Source of the DNA: Deltaproteobacteria bacterium
Lineage (GTDB): Bacteria; Myxococcota_A; UBA9160; SZUA-336
Direction of reading: 5' to 3'
Length of the DNA: 64,000 nt
Assembly: GCA_029261895.1 (NCBI GenBank)
Contig: JAJDAK010000001.1
Span: forward strand, 59,850 to 123,849
In this document: piece by piece, positions 28,299 through 35,104 of the stretch
How the letters are laid out: every line of letters begins with the position of its first letter
Numbering within the stretch: the first letter of the stretch is position 1
Notes under the pieces: generated by a model
Seen by the model: only the letters and a program-made list of their open reading frames with translations
The model's database searches: none
What the model was told of the DNA's origin: nothing
Translations under genes and position numbers: made by a program

Positions 28299-28799
28299 AT
28301 GAAAAATTCAGCACTATCAATCCTCGCGCTCACGGGACTGCTGTTCGCGAGCCACGCTACGGCTGGACCAACCCGCTACACCGCCTTACAACCATGTCGG
28401 GCCATCAATTCACTTCACGGGATCGGGGTCGCGGCCAACACGCTGCTCGTCAACGGTGAGGCCAGATGGTTTAACCTGCGCGGCAGATGCAATGTCCCGC
28501 TAGATGCTACAGGGGTTGCGATCAACGTAACCGTCGTGGGACCCGGCGGTGGGCTCACCCAACACGGTGGCTATCTCAACGTCTTCGATGCAGGACTCGT
28601 GATCGAACACCCTCATCCTGTCCTCCCGACGCCCGAAACGTCTGTAATCAACTGGCAAGCTGGCCAGCAAGCGGTCGCCAACTTCCACGTCGTGAATTTC
28701 GAAAGTGGATCAAGGCGCGTCAAGATCTTTGCCGCGTACGGCGGCGTCAATCCGGTCGGTGTTCACGTGATCGTCGATGTTCTTGGCTATTTCAAGTAA
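28299..28799 (+). CDS. Small secreted protein, DVLGYF-domain family (copy 1)
   Basis: This 166-residue protein has a signal peptide (cleavage near SHATA-GPT) and an AAGGA ribosome site. The mature protein is one domain: PCRAINSLHGIG, WFNLRGRCNVPLDATGVAINVTV, GPGGGLTQHGG, and the ending HVIVDVLGYFK. It is paralogous to the next gene and related to the C-terminal domain of the preceding one. It has no catalytic motif. A structural or adaptor role around the Rhs-like shell is a guess from position. Confidence 0.7.
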   Translation: MKNSALSILALTGLLFASHATAGPTRYTALQPCRAINSLHGIGVAANTLLVNGEARWFNLRGRCNVPLDATGVAINVTVVGPGGGLTQHGGYLNVFDAGLVIEHPHPVLPTPETSVINWQAGQQAVANFHVVNFESGSRRVKIFAAYGGVNPVGVHVIVDVLGYFK

Positions 28800-28809
28800 G
28801 GGAGCGCTC

Positions 28810-29334
28810 ATGAAAATTTTTGCATATCTAGTTCTGACTGCTGTAGCGCTCGTTGGACTTACACGAGCCGACCAGGCGGCGGCGGCGGAGCGTTACCACA
28901 CGGTTAAGCCATGTATCGGCTTCAACTCACTGACCGGAGCCGGGGGGCAGCCAAATACACTCCTCGTCGGGGCTGAAAACAAATGGTTCAACCTGCGCGG
29001 AAAATGCGATGTCCCGCTCGACGCAAAGGCCGTCGCGGTCGTTGTAACGGTGATCGGACCGGGCGGCGGACCTACACAGCATGCAGGCAATTTGAATATC
29101 TTCGACGCGGGACTCAGCCTCGACGGCTCAAATCCCATCGAGGATCCTGACCCCAGTGGCCTTCCAATCCCGAACACTTCGGTCGTCAACTGGACGGGTG
29201 GGGAAAAGACGGTCGCAAACTTCGCGGTCATCAGCTTCATAAGCGGCAGCAAAGCGGTCAAAGTATGGGCAGGCTATGGTCCTAGCGCCGCCGGTGTACA
29301 CGTTGCGGTCGATGTTCTCGGGTACTTTAAGTAG
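28810..29334 (+). CDS. Small secreted protein, DVLGYF-domain family (copy 2)
   Basis: This 174-residue protein starts at ATG 28810 after AAGGGAG. The signal peptide ends near AAAA-ERY. It shares with copy 1 the stretches ANTLLVG-like, WFNLRGKCDVPLDAKAV, VTVIGPGGGPTQHAG, TSVVNW and VAVDVLGYFK, so the two arose by tandem duplication. The last 23 bases overlap the start of the first core cassette, pointing to one transcript and possibly coupled translation. Confidence 0.7.
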   Translation: MKIFAYLVLTAVALVGLTRADQAAAAERYHTVKPCIGFNSLTGAGGQPNTLLVGAENKWFNLRGKCDVPLDAKAVAVVVTVIGPGGGPTQHAGNLNIFDAGLSLDGSNPIEDPDPSGLPIPNTSVVNWTGGEKTVANFAVISFISGSKAVKVWAGYGPSAAGVHVAVDVLGYFK

Positions 29335-30394
29335 ACTGCTCCTCGCTAGTCTCAGCCTCGCTGGATTGTTACTCTCGCAACATGCTAGCGCCGCCGAGTA
29401 CCGCTTCTACCACCCCGACCCGTTGGGTTCGAACGTCGTGGTTACGGATAGGAGTGGTAACGTCGTGCAACGAACTGTGACGACGCCTTATGGTGAAACC
29501 CGATCGGCGATCAACGGCAGCGGACAATCGGTGGATCCGAGTGCCAATAGTGTGCGCCATCTCTTCACCGGGCAAGAGCAGGATCCGGAGAGCGGACTGC
29601 ACTCCTTTGGTGCGCGGCATTACGATCCGTTTATCGGACGATTCATGTCGTTCGATCCCCAACTGATTGGGAGCGGCGTTAGTTTTGATCGGTTGTCGGG
29701 AGAAGCACAGAACTTCAACAGCAACGCGTACTCGCTCAACCGACCGACAGTGTTGGCAGATCCGACGGGGGGATTCGCGCAAGCAGTGATTCCTGGTTCC
29801 TTCTGCGGGCCCGCGGCACCCGCGTGCATCGGCGGTTTGTTGGTTTTGACAGGTGTTGTGATCCTCATGACCGCACCGCAGAACCCGCCAGGAACGATCC
29901 TGTCTTCAGGATCAGGGGGTCAGCCGCCAGCACCGACCCCTACGCCCGCACAGACCCCCGGACCAGGAGACCTCCCGAGTTCCCAGGCAACGCCGCGTCC
30001 CACCCGAAACAAAGATTCAAGCCGCAACGTATTTGATGCGTTAGACAACGCCGATACACAAGCAACGAAACGCATTCCTGGTTCGCGCAGTCGATTGGAA
30101 CGAATGTCTAGGCTCGCGCTCCGAGCGTCCAAGGTACGGTTCTCAAGAAAGTTCACTGAAACGCTTGATAACTCTCGCGGTCTTGATATGGGCTTCATAC
30201 GAGCCATGGCGACCGAAGCGCTCAAGTCCTCTAAAGCCGTATTCAAACCAGCCAAAACCCGGCTTGGCCGGAAACGTGGCGTCTTTAATGTCGAGGCCCC
30301 CGTCACCTCTACACGTGATTTCGAAACAAGGAACGTCACCGTTACCGTGCGTGGGGACGGGGTCGTGATGGGTGTAAAGATTCAGGGTCGATGA
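29312..30394 (+). CDS. Rhs core cassette A: signal peptide, Rhs core, Pro-rich linker, variable C terminus
   Basis: This 360-residue protein starts at ATG 29312, which gives a signal peptide ending near QHASAAE. The mature protein begins directly with YRFYHPDPLGSNVVVTD and runs through LFTGQEQDPESGL, ARHYDPFIGRFMSFDP and NRPTVLADPTG. This is the complete Rhs-associated core, including the DPxG end where Rhs toxins are cut. The rest has a hydrophobic segment (GGLLVLTGVVILM), a Pro/Thr linker and a basic C-terminal domain of about 140 residues that I cannot assign. By analogy with Rhs and TcC, the tail would be the effector. No immunity gene follows; the next cassette overlaps by four bases. 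Confidence 0.75.
   Translation: MFSGTLSRLLLASLSLAGLLLSQHASAAEYRFYHPDPLGSNVVVTDRSGNVVQRTVTTPYGETRSAINGSGQSVDPSANSVRHLFTGQEQDPESGLHSFGARHYDPFIGRFMSFDPQLIGSGVSFDRLSGEAQNFNSNAYSLNRPTVLADPTGGFAQAVIPGSFCGPAAPACIGGLLVLTGVVILMTAPQNPPGTILSSGSGGQPPAPTPTPAQTPGPGDLPSSQATPRPTRNKDSSRNVFDALDNADTQATKRIPGSRSRLERMSRLALRASKVRFSRKFTETLDNSRGLDMGFIRAMATEALKSSKAVFKPAKTRLGRKRGVFNVEAPVTSTRDFETRNVTVTVRGDGVVMGVKIQGR
29396..29657 (+). repeat. Rhs core repeat, copy A
   Basis: About 260 bases encoding the conserved core from EYRFYHPD to GRFMSFDP. The stretch from the GTTACGGATAGG region through ATCTCTTCACCGGGC is almost base-identical to copy C, including synonymous positions. This points to recent duplication or gene conversion. 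Confidence 0.85.
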
Positions 30395-31437
30395 TGACGA
30401 GAAATCAATTCATAGGGTTCGTGATCGGCTTGGAGCTCTTTGCGTTTTCGCCGATCACTGATGCCGCTGAATACCGCTTCTACCACCCTGATCCTTTGGG
30501 GTCGAACGTCGTGGTTACGGATAGGAGTGGTAACGTCGTACAGCGAACTGTGACGACGCCTTATGGTGAAACCCGGTCGGTCGTAGATGGAAACGGGCTT
30601 TCGCTCGATCCCGATGCCAATAGCACGCGTCACCTCTACACCGGACAAGAACAGGACCCCGAGAGCGGACTGCACTCCTTTGGTGCACGGCATTACGATC
30701 CGTTCGTGGGGAAGTTTCTCTCGGCAGATCCGGAACTGCTAAACCTCGGCGAAAGTTTCGGGCAGATCCCGTTCATGCCCGGAGTTTTCAACGGCCATAG
30801 CTATGCCGCGAACCGCCCCACCGCATTCATCGACCCCACGGGTGAGTTCATCTTTGCTGGAACAGCCGCATTAATTGGCGGGATCAGCACAGGCGCGATT
30901 TCGACGACCGCCATCTGGGCGACAGTGGCTGGCTTGGTAGGACTCAACGTCGCCGCATACGTCGTATTGAATGATGTGCCTGACAACTCTCTGGATGGGG
31001 GCCAAACTCTGCCCCTGAAAAGCGCGGAAGACGCCATCATACGCGCGGAGGGCGGGAAGACCGGCTCAAAACCATCAGACCGTGTAACCGTCACCAGGCC
31101 CAACCCGGCAGACACCCCGCTTGGCGACGTGGACGACACAGGCGCGACCATCGACCAAGTTGATATCGCAATTAGCGACAAGGCCACGAATCAGGAGATT
31201 CGCGGTAAAATCAATGATCTTGTCGAGGAGGCCACGAAGGATGCAACAACGCAGGGTAAGCCCGCCGGCGCGGTTGTCGTTCGTCCGAAAGGCACCAGAG
31301 CGAAAAGGGATCGCATCATAAAGCAAGCCAAGGAAGCCGCGGCGAACCGGAGTGAACGAGGAAAGGAAACGCTTGTAGGTGCGCCCAGAGGAAAGGACGA
31401 TACTTTTACAATCGTTGCTCCACGTGAATTCAAATGA
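30391..31437 (+). CDS. Rhs core cassette B with a different C-terminal domain
   Basis: This 348-residue protein starts in an ATGATGA overlap with cassette A. It has a signal-like N terminus (IGLELFAFSPITDAAE), then the Rhs core YRFYHPDPLGSN ... TGQEQDPESGLHSFGARHYDPFVGKFLSADPE ... FIDPTG. After the core come a hydrophobic segment of about 45 residues (GGISTGAISTTAIWATVAGLVGLNVAAYVV) and a charged domain ending TFTIVAPREFK. I see no known toxin motif. The hydrophobic stretch could cross a membrane. The tail is unlike that of cassettes A, C or D. Confidence 0.72.
   Translation: MMTRNQFIGFVIGLELFAFSPITDAAEYRFYHPDPLGSNVVVTDRSGNVVQRTVTTPYGETRSVVDGNGLSLDPDANSTRHLYTGQEQDPESGLHSFGARHYDPFVGKFLSADPELLNLGESFGQIPFMPGVFNGHSYAANRPTAFIDPTGEFIFAGTAALIGGISTGAISTTAIWATVAGLVGLNVAAYVVLNDVPDNSLDGGQTLPLKSAEDAIIRAEGGKTGSKPSDRVTVTRPNPADTPLGDVDDTGATIDQVDIAISDKATNQEIRGKINDLVEEATKDATTQGKPAGAVVVRPKGTRAKRDRIIKQAKEAAANRSERGKETLVGAPRGKDDTFTIVAPREFK
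30469..30732 (+). repeat. Rhs core repeat, copy B
   Basis: Same core block. It is near-identical to A and C over roughly 30500-30580, then drifts in the segment encoding SVVDGNGLSLDPDANSTRHL before becoming similar again, a mosaic consistent with partial gene conversion. Confidence 0.8.
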
Positions 31438-32522
31438 CCTTCGTTCGGTGGTTCGTCGTGCTGAGCGCAAGCGTCGCCATTCACAACAGCGTAGCTGCGG
31501 TTGAGTATCGCTTCTACCACCCCGACCCGCTGGGTTCGAACGTTGTGGTTACGGATAGGAGTGGTAACGTCGTGCAACGAACGGTGACGACGCCTTATGG
31601 TGAAACCCGATCGGCGATCAACGGCAGCGGACAATCAGTGGATCCGAGTGCCAATAGTGCGCGCCATCTCTTCACCGGGCAAGAGCAGGATCCTGAAAGT
31701 GGGCTGCAATACTTCGGTACACGGCACTACGATCCGTTCATCGGAAGGTTCATGAACATCGACCCTGTGCTGCTGTCAGCTGCCGAACGAGGATTGCCGA
31801 ACGCCTATGCCTACGTGGACAACCGTCCCACACGATGGGTCGACCCAACAGGCCTAGAACCTGAAAGGTCCGATCTTCGTGAGAATATGGGCCTGCCACC
31901 CTTCGATCCCGATGACCCGATGAGCTTCATGGCTTTCGATCCCACGGATTTCGTGGGAGGCGGTCCCGCCAAACTGGGTAAGGCGCTGTTTTTCGGCGTG
32001 ATGAAGAAAGTCGGAAAGAAAGCGGGAAAGAAGGCAGTAAAGAAAGCGGTGGATGTCACACAAAAAAGCGCCCGCGGCGGGACCGGTAGCACCAGCGCTT
32101 CACCCCCTAAACTGGAAGGCGTTCGCGCGGTGTTGAGGCCGAGGGACGACTTTGGTCGGGTGTTTAAGAAGCGCGTCGTAAAAGGAGCGGATGGCGAACC
32201 TGTTTCGATCGCGACCGTCGGTGGCATGGTGGGCGATGACTTTATGCTGAGTATCCAGACCACCGGATCCCTAACGAAGAAGCAGATCGCTGGGTTTTTC
32301 AAAAAGGCCATCGATGGAGGCAAGAACGCGCGCGGGACCGGAATCGCTTTTGAAGGCCTTTCCGCGAATGGAGTCAATCACGTAATCCTCGAGGGGCGTG
32401 TATCGGGACTTGAAGTCGTGCGTAGCGACTTCTTGGAGGGCGCCCTCACACTGTCGAATCGCGGCGGACACATCGGTGGCAAGGGCAGTTTACGATCGGT
32501 CATCGATGACTTTGAGTTCTAA
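31434..32522 (+). CDS. Rhs core cassette C with a different C-terminal domain
   Basis: This 362-residue protein begins at an ATGA overlap with cassette B. The signal peptide ends near NSVAAVE, followed by the core YRFYHPDPLGSN ... LQYFGTRHYDPFIGRFMNIDP ... RWVDPTGLEP. The tail includes a Lys-rich amphipathic segment (KKVGKKAGKKAVKKAVD), reminiscent of pore-forming or DNA-binding peptides, and a domain of about 150 residues (VLRPRDDFGRVFKKRVVKG ... SVIDDFEF). No known nuclease or transferase motif is visible. The core DNA is almost identical to that of cassette A. The TAA overlaps the next ATG. Confidence 0.72.
   Translation: MTFVRWFVVLSASVAIHNSVAAVEYRFYHPDPLGSNVVVTDRSGNVVQRTVTTPYGETRSAINGSGQSVDPSANSARHLFTGQEQDPESGLQYFGTRHYDPFIGRFMNIDPVLLSAAERGLPNAYAYVDNRPTRWVDPTGLEPERSDLRENMGLPPFDPDDPMSFMAFDPTDFVGGGPAKLGKALFFGVMKKVGKKAGKKAVKKAVDVTQKSARGGTGSTSASPPKLEGVRAVLRPRDDFGRVFKKRVVKGADGEPVSIATVGGMVGDDFMLSIQTTGSLTKKQIAGFFKKAIDGGKNARGTGIAFEGLSANGVNHVILEGRVSGLEVVRSDFLEGALTLSNRGGHIGGKGSLRSVIDDFEF
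31503..31767 (+). repeat. Rhs core repeat, copy C
   Basis: Same core block, differing from copy A by only a few bases until about 31700. It diverges afterward, where the protein reads LQYFGTRHYDPFIGRFMNIDP. Confidence 0.85.
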
Positions 32523-33401
32523 TGCGTAAGAAAGTCCTTACATCTCTTGCGCTACTCATCGCACTTACGGGCACGGCTCATAGCGCCGAGTACCGTTTCT
32601 ACCACCCGGACCCGTTGGGTTCAAACATCGTTGTGACGGATCTCAACGGCGAGGTAGTGCAACGCACGGTGACCACACCCTATGGTGAAACACGTTCCGC
32701 GGTGAACACGAACGGGCAATCGGTTGGCCAGAGCGCCAACAGGACATGCCATCTCTTCACGGGCAAGAACACGACCCGGAAAGTGGGCTGCACTATTACG
32801 GCGTGAGGCACTACGATCCATTCGTGGGAAGGTTTCTTTCGTTCGATCCGCAGCTGATCGGTGGCGGTTCTTGATGAGCGCACCGGAAAATCCATCGGGT
32901 ATAGTTCCGTATTCTGGATCAGGTGGACCACCTCCAACCCCTACGCCCGTGCAGACCCCTAGACCCGGAGACCTTCCGAGCTCGCCGGCAACACCTCATC
33001 CCACAGCGCAGTTTCGGAAGATCGCGACACCAAAACCCGATCCCGACGCATACCGCAAAGAAATCGAACTACAGTATCGCCAAATCGAATCCGGGCGCAC
33101 TTTCCGCAATGGTGTCTACAGATTAGATTTCAGAAAGATCGGGCCGGAGATCGAACAACAAGCTGTTGAAAAACGCGTACTCAAAGAACTAGTGGAAATC
33201 TCACTCGATTCAGGCGTGGCCAATAAGGTACTTCGTACCGAAGAACAGATGGTCCGCATACGCCCCAATCGCCGTGTACGTCGGGCGATTTTAAGTATCC
33301 TTGACGATCAAAAGAAGTTCGCGAACCCACCCATGAAATTCAAAATGGGCTTCAAGGAGGATACCGTGATTCTACGTGGCGAGGTCTTCTTCTACGATTG
33401 A
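32522..33401 (+). pseudogene. Rhs core cassette D, broken by a frameshift and an internal deletion
   Basis: The signal peptide and core begin normally (MRKKVLTSLALLIALTG ... YRFYHPDPLGSN). Compared with cassette A, one base is missing near 32758 (TTCACGGGCAAG against TTCACCGGGCAAG), and the frame ends at 32806. The correct frame continues as ARHYDPF-like VRHYDPFVGRFLSFDPQLIGGGS to a stop at about 32875. About 50 codons present in A are then absent, and the text resumes in the frame of ATG 32874 with the same Pro/Thr linker as A (SGSGGPPPTPTPVQTP). A new tail of about 135 residues follows. The 32874-33401 part could still be made, but without signal or core. Confidence 0.75.
32588..32850 (+). 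repeat. Rhs core repeat, copy D (frameshifted)
   Basis: The most divergent copy at the DNA level (for example ATCGTTGTGACGG where A has GTCGTGGTTACGG). It carries the one-base deletion that breaks the reading frame. Confidence 0.8.
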
Positions 33402-33413
33402 GCCGGCGGAGGT

Positions 33414-34412
33414 TCAGCGCGCGCCTAATTCATAAACGCCATCTTTACGCTGTTTGAACGCAAGAATGTCCTGCTGACCTCGGAGTACGAGTGGATGTTC
33501 GAAGTTCAGCATCGAACTCGCGTAACTTGGTCTTGATTTGATGTTCATCCAATAGGTACTGACGCGCGGTCGGCCGTTGATCTGCAATTCATCCAACCAA
33601 ACGGCTTCCCTCAGACGTTCGAATAGAACCGCCCAGCTCACGTCGGCAAGTGTAAATTGCCCACCGAGTATCCACGGTCCCCCACTCGCCTCGAGTTGCG
33701 CCTCCAGGTCATCCAGATGCCGCGCCATTTCGATTTGGCTGGCTCTCACCAACTTTCGGACCGGTGGTAGTCGGTGAATGTGTTTGATGCCGAGTAACTT
33801 GAGCAAAAGAAAAATCATCGGTCGGTACTTCAAGCGATGGAAAAGCAGGCCTTCGAGGATTCGGCTCACGGGGATGTACTGGATCATCGTCGCGAATAGC
33901 GGAAGTGTGAATGCGGGAATGCAATTTGCCGCGCTTAATTTCAGATCTACATCGGGACCGTCACCTACGATCGATGATTTCTGAATCCATTCATCCATCT
34001 GTTTGAAGTCTTCGGGACTCGCAGGCGTGAGTGTATTTGCTTGCAGTGCATGCTTGGCCGCGTAGTGGATGATCTCATGCGACTCATAGATGGGATGGCC
34101 GTTGTGAACCAATACAGGGACGATGCCCGCCGGGTTCACCTTCAGATAAGCACGACCAATGTTTTCATAACGACCCGTCTCAACGAGGTCGATGTGATGC
34201 GCGCGGTAGCGAATGCCGAGTTCGTCGAGACACATCCGCACCTTCTTCGAACAAAGCGAGAAATCATTATGGTAGAGCTCGAACGCCTCCTTATGGGGCA
34301 GCGTGAGGGTGAAGTCCGGTCCGCCCGGCATCGCGTGTGTGCGTCGCTGGGAACGCTCGCGGAAATAGGCGATCAAACCCAGCGCGGCGATTCCCAGCAG
34401 GATCCAAAACAT
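33414..34412 (-). CDS. Membrane-anchored glutathione S-transferase family protein
   Basis: This 332-residue protein has an AGAGGAG ribosome site before ATG 34412. A single N-terminal membrane anchor (about 2-16) precedes the thioredoxin-like GST domain: ELYHNDFSLCSKKVRMCLDELG, NPAGIVPVLVHNG (cis-Pro) and YESHEIIHYAA. A long helical domain with FTLADVSWAVLFERL follows. The catalytic residue is likely the Ser or Cys in FSLCSKK. It faces the TetR gene across a region with two operators, so it is probably part of the same response. In aromatic-degradation clusters GSTs detoxify or isomerise ring-cleavage intermediates. Confidence 0.82.
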   Translation of the reverse strand: MFWILLGIAALGLIAYFRERSQRRTHAMPGGPDFTLTLPHKEAFELYHNDFSLCSKKVRMCLDELGIRYRAHHIDLVETGRYENIGRAYLKVNPAGIVPVLVHNGHPIYESHEIIHYAAKHALQANTLTPASPEDFKQMDEWIQKSSIVGDGPDVDLKLSAANCIPAFTLPLFATMIQYIPVSRILEGLLFHRLKYRPMIFLLLKLLGIKHIHRLPPVRKLVRASQIEMARHLDDLEAQLEASGGPWILGGQFTLADVSWAVLFERLREAVWLDELQINGRPRVSTYWMNIKSRPSYASSMLNFEHPLVLRGQQDILAFKQRKDGVYELGAR

Positions 34413-34452
34413 GCGTCTCTCCTCTTTTCCCGATTTGATGACCTATCGATTA

Positions 34453-34485
34453 TTGACAATATGTCAATTTATGACAATATGTCGA
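34453..34485. promoter_or_regulatory. Two tandem palindromic operators, probably for the adjacent TetR regulator
   Basis: TTGACAATATGTCAA at 34453-34467 is a perfect inverted repeat (TTGACA-ATA-TGTCAA). A second related site, ATGACAATATGTCGA, lies at 34471-34485, with centres 18 bases apart. The second ends one base before the TetR ATG. TTGACA could double as a -35 box, and CAATAT at 34475-34480 as a poor -10. A regulator bound here would block both the GST gene and the TetR operon. Confidence 0.72.
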
Positions 34486-34486
34486 C

Positions 34487-35104
34487 ATGAAATCCAAACC
34501 AGCGACCCGTCGAAGCTTGAAAACGCGCCGTGAGTTGGTCGATGCAGCACTCCAAGTGCTTGAAAAGCAAGGACTTCAGGAGCTGACCGTACGTGCGATC
34601 ACAGAGCAAGCGGAGGTCGCACACGGGACTTTCTACCATCACTTTCAATCCATCGAGGAGATTCTCGGCGCAGCGGTCGAGACGTCGATGGTCGACCTGG
34701 CCGAGCAGTTGGTCGAAAAACTCGCCGATTCTGAAGACCGCGTCTGGGTCGTGGTCGACAGCTTGGTCAGCATGTTTCGCATGCTACGCGCGCATCCGGC
34801 GCTCGGTTGGATGCTGGAGCGCCCTACCCTGTTGGCGCGCGCGATGCGTGACGTCGTCGGGCCGTATGCGAAACGAGATATTCAAAACGCCGTCGATACT
34901 GGCGAGATCGACTCAGCCTTGGTGGGTACCGCGTTCCCGCTTTGGATGTGGGTGGTGATCGGAGCGCTCTCCGAAACCGTGGCAAATCCAAAGCATGCGA
35001 AAACCATTGAGAAGACGTTGGTTGAAAGTATTTTGCGTGCTTCACAGATCAAACCAGCGCGCATCACAGAACTGATGCAGCGCATCTACGGTCAAGACTC
35101 ATGA
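34487..35104 (+). CDS. TetR-family transcriptional regulator
   Basis: This 205-residue protein has an N-terminal DNA-binding domain (LVDAALQVLEKQGLQELTVRAI...VAHGTFYHHFQSIEEILGAAV) in classic TetR form. The C-terminal helical domain should bind an effector, presumably an aromatic or CoA-type intermediate of the pathway. It has no Shine-Dalgarno and the operator abuts the ATG, so the message may be leaderless. It overlaps the next gene by four bases, so regulator and enzymes share a transcript and autoregulation is expected. Confidence 0.9.
   Translation: MKSKPATRRSLKTRRELVDAALQVLEKQGLQELTVRAITEQAEVAHGTFYHHFQSIEEILGAAVETSMVDLAEQLVEKLADSEDRVWVVVDSLVSMFRMLRAHPALGWMLERPTLLARAMRDVVGPYAKRDIQNAVDTGEIDSALVGTAFPLWMWVVIGALSETVANPKHAKTIEKTLVESILRASQIKPARITELMQRIYGQDS

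Noticed and set aside
29312..33401. Classic Rhs toxin-immunity pairs
   Set aside because: Cassettes overlap each other, so there is no space for immunity genes, and no tail shows a known toxin motif. The array is described as cassettes of unknown payload.
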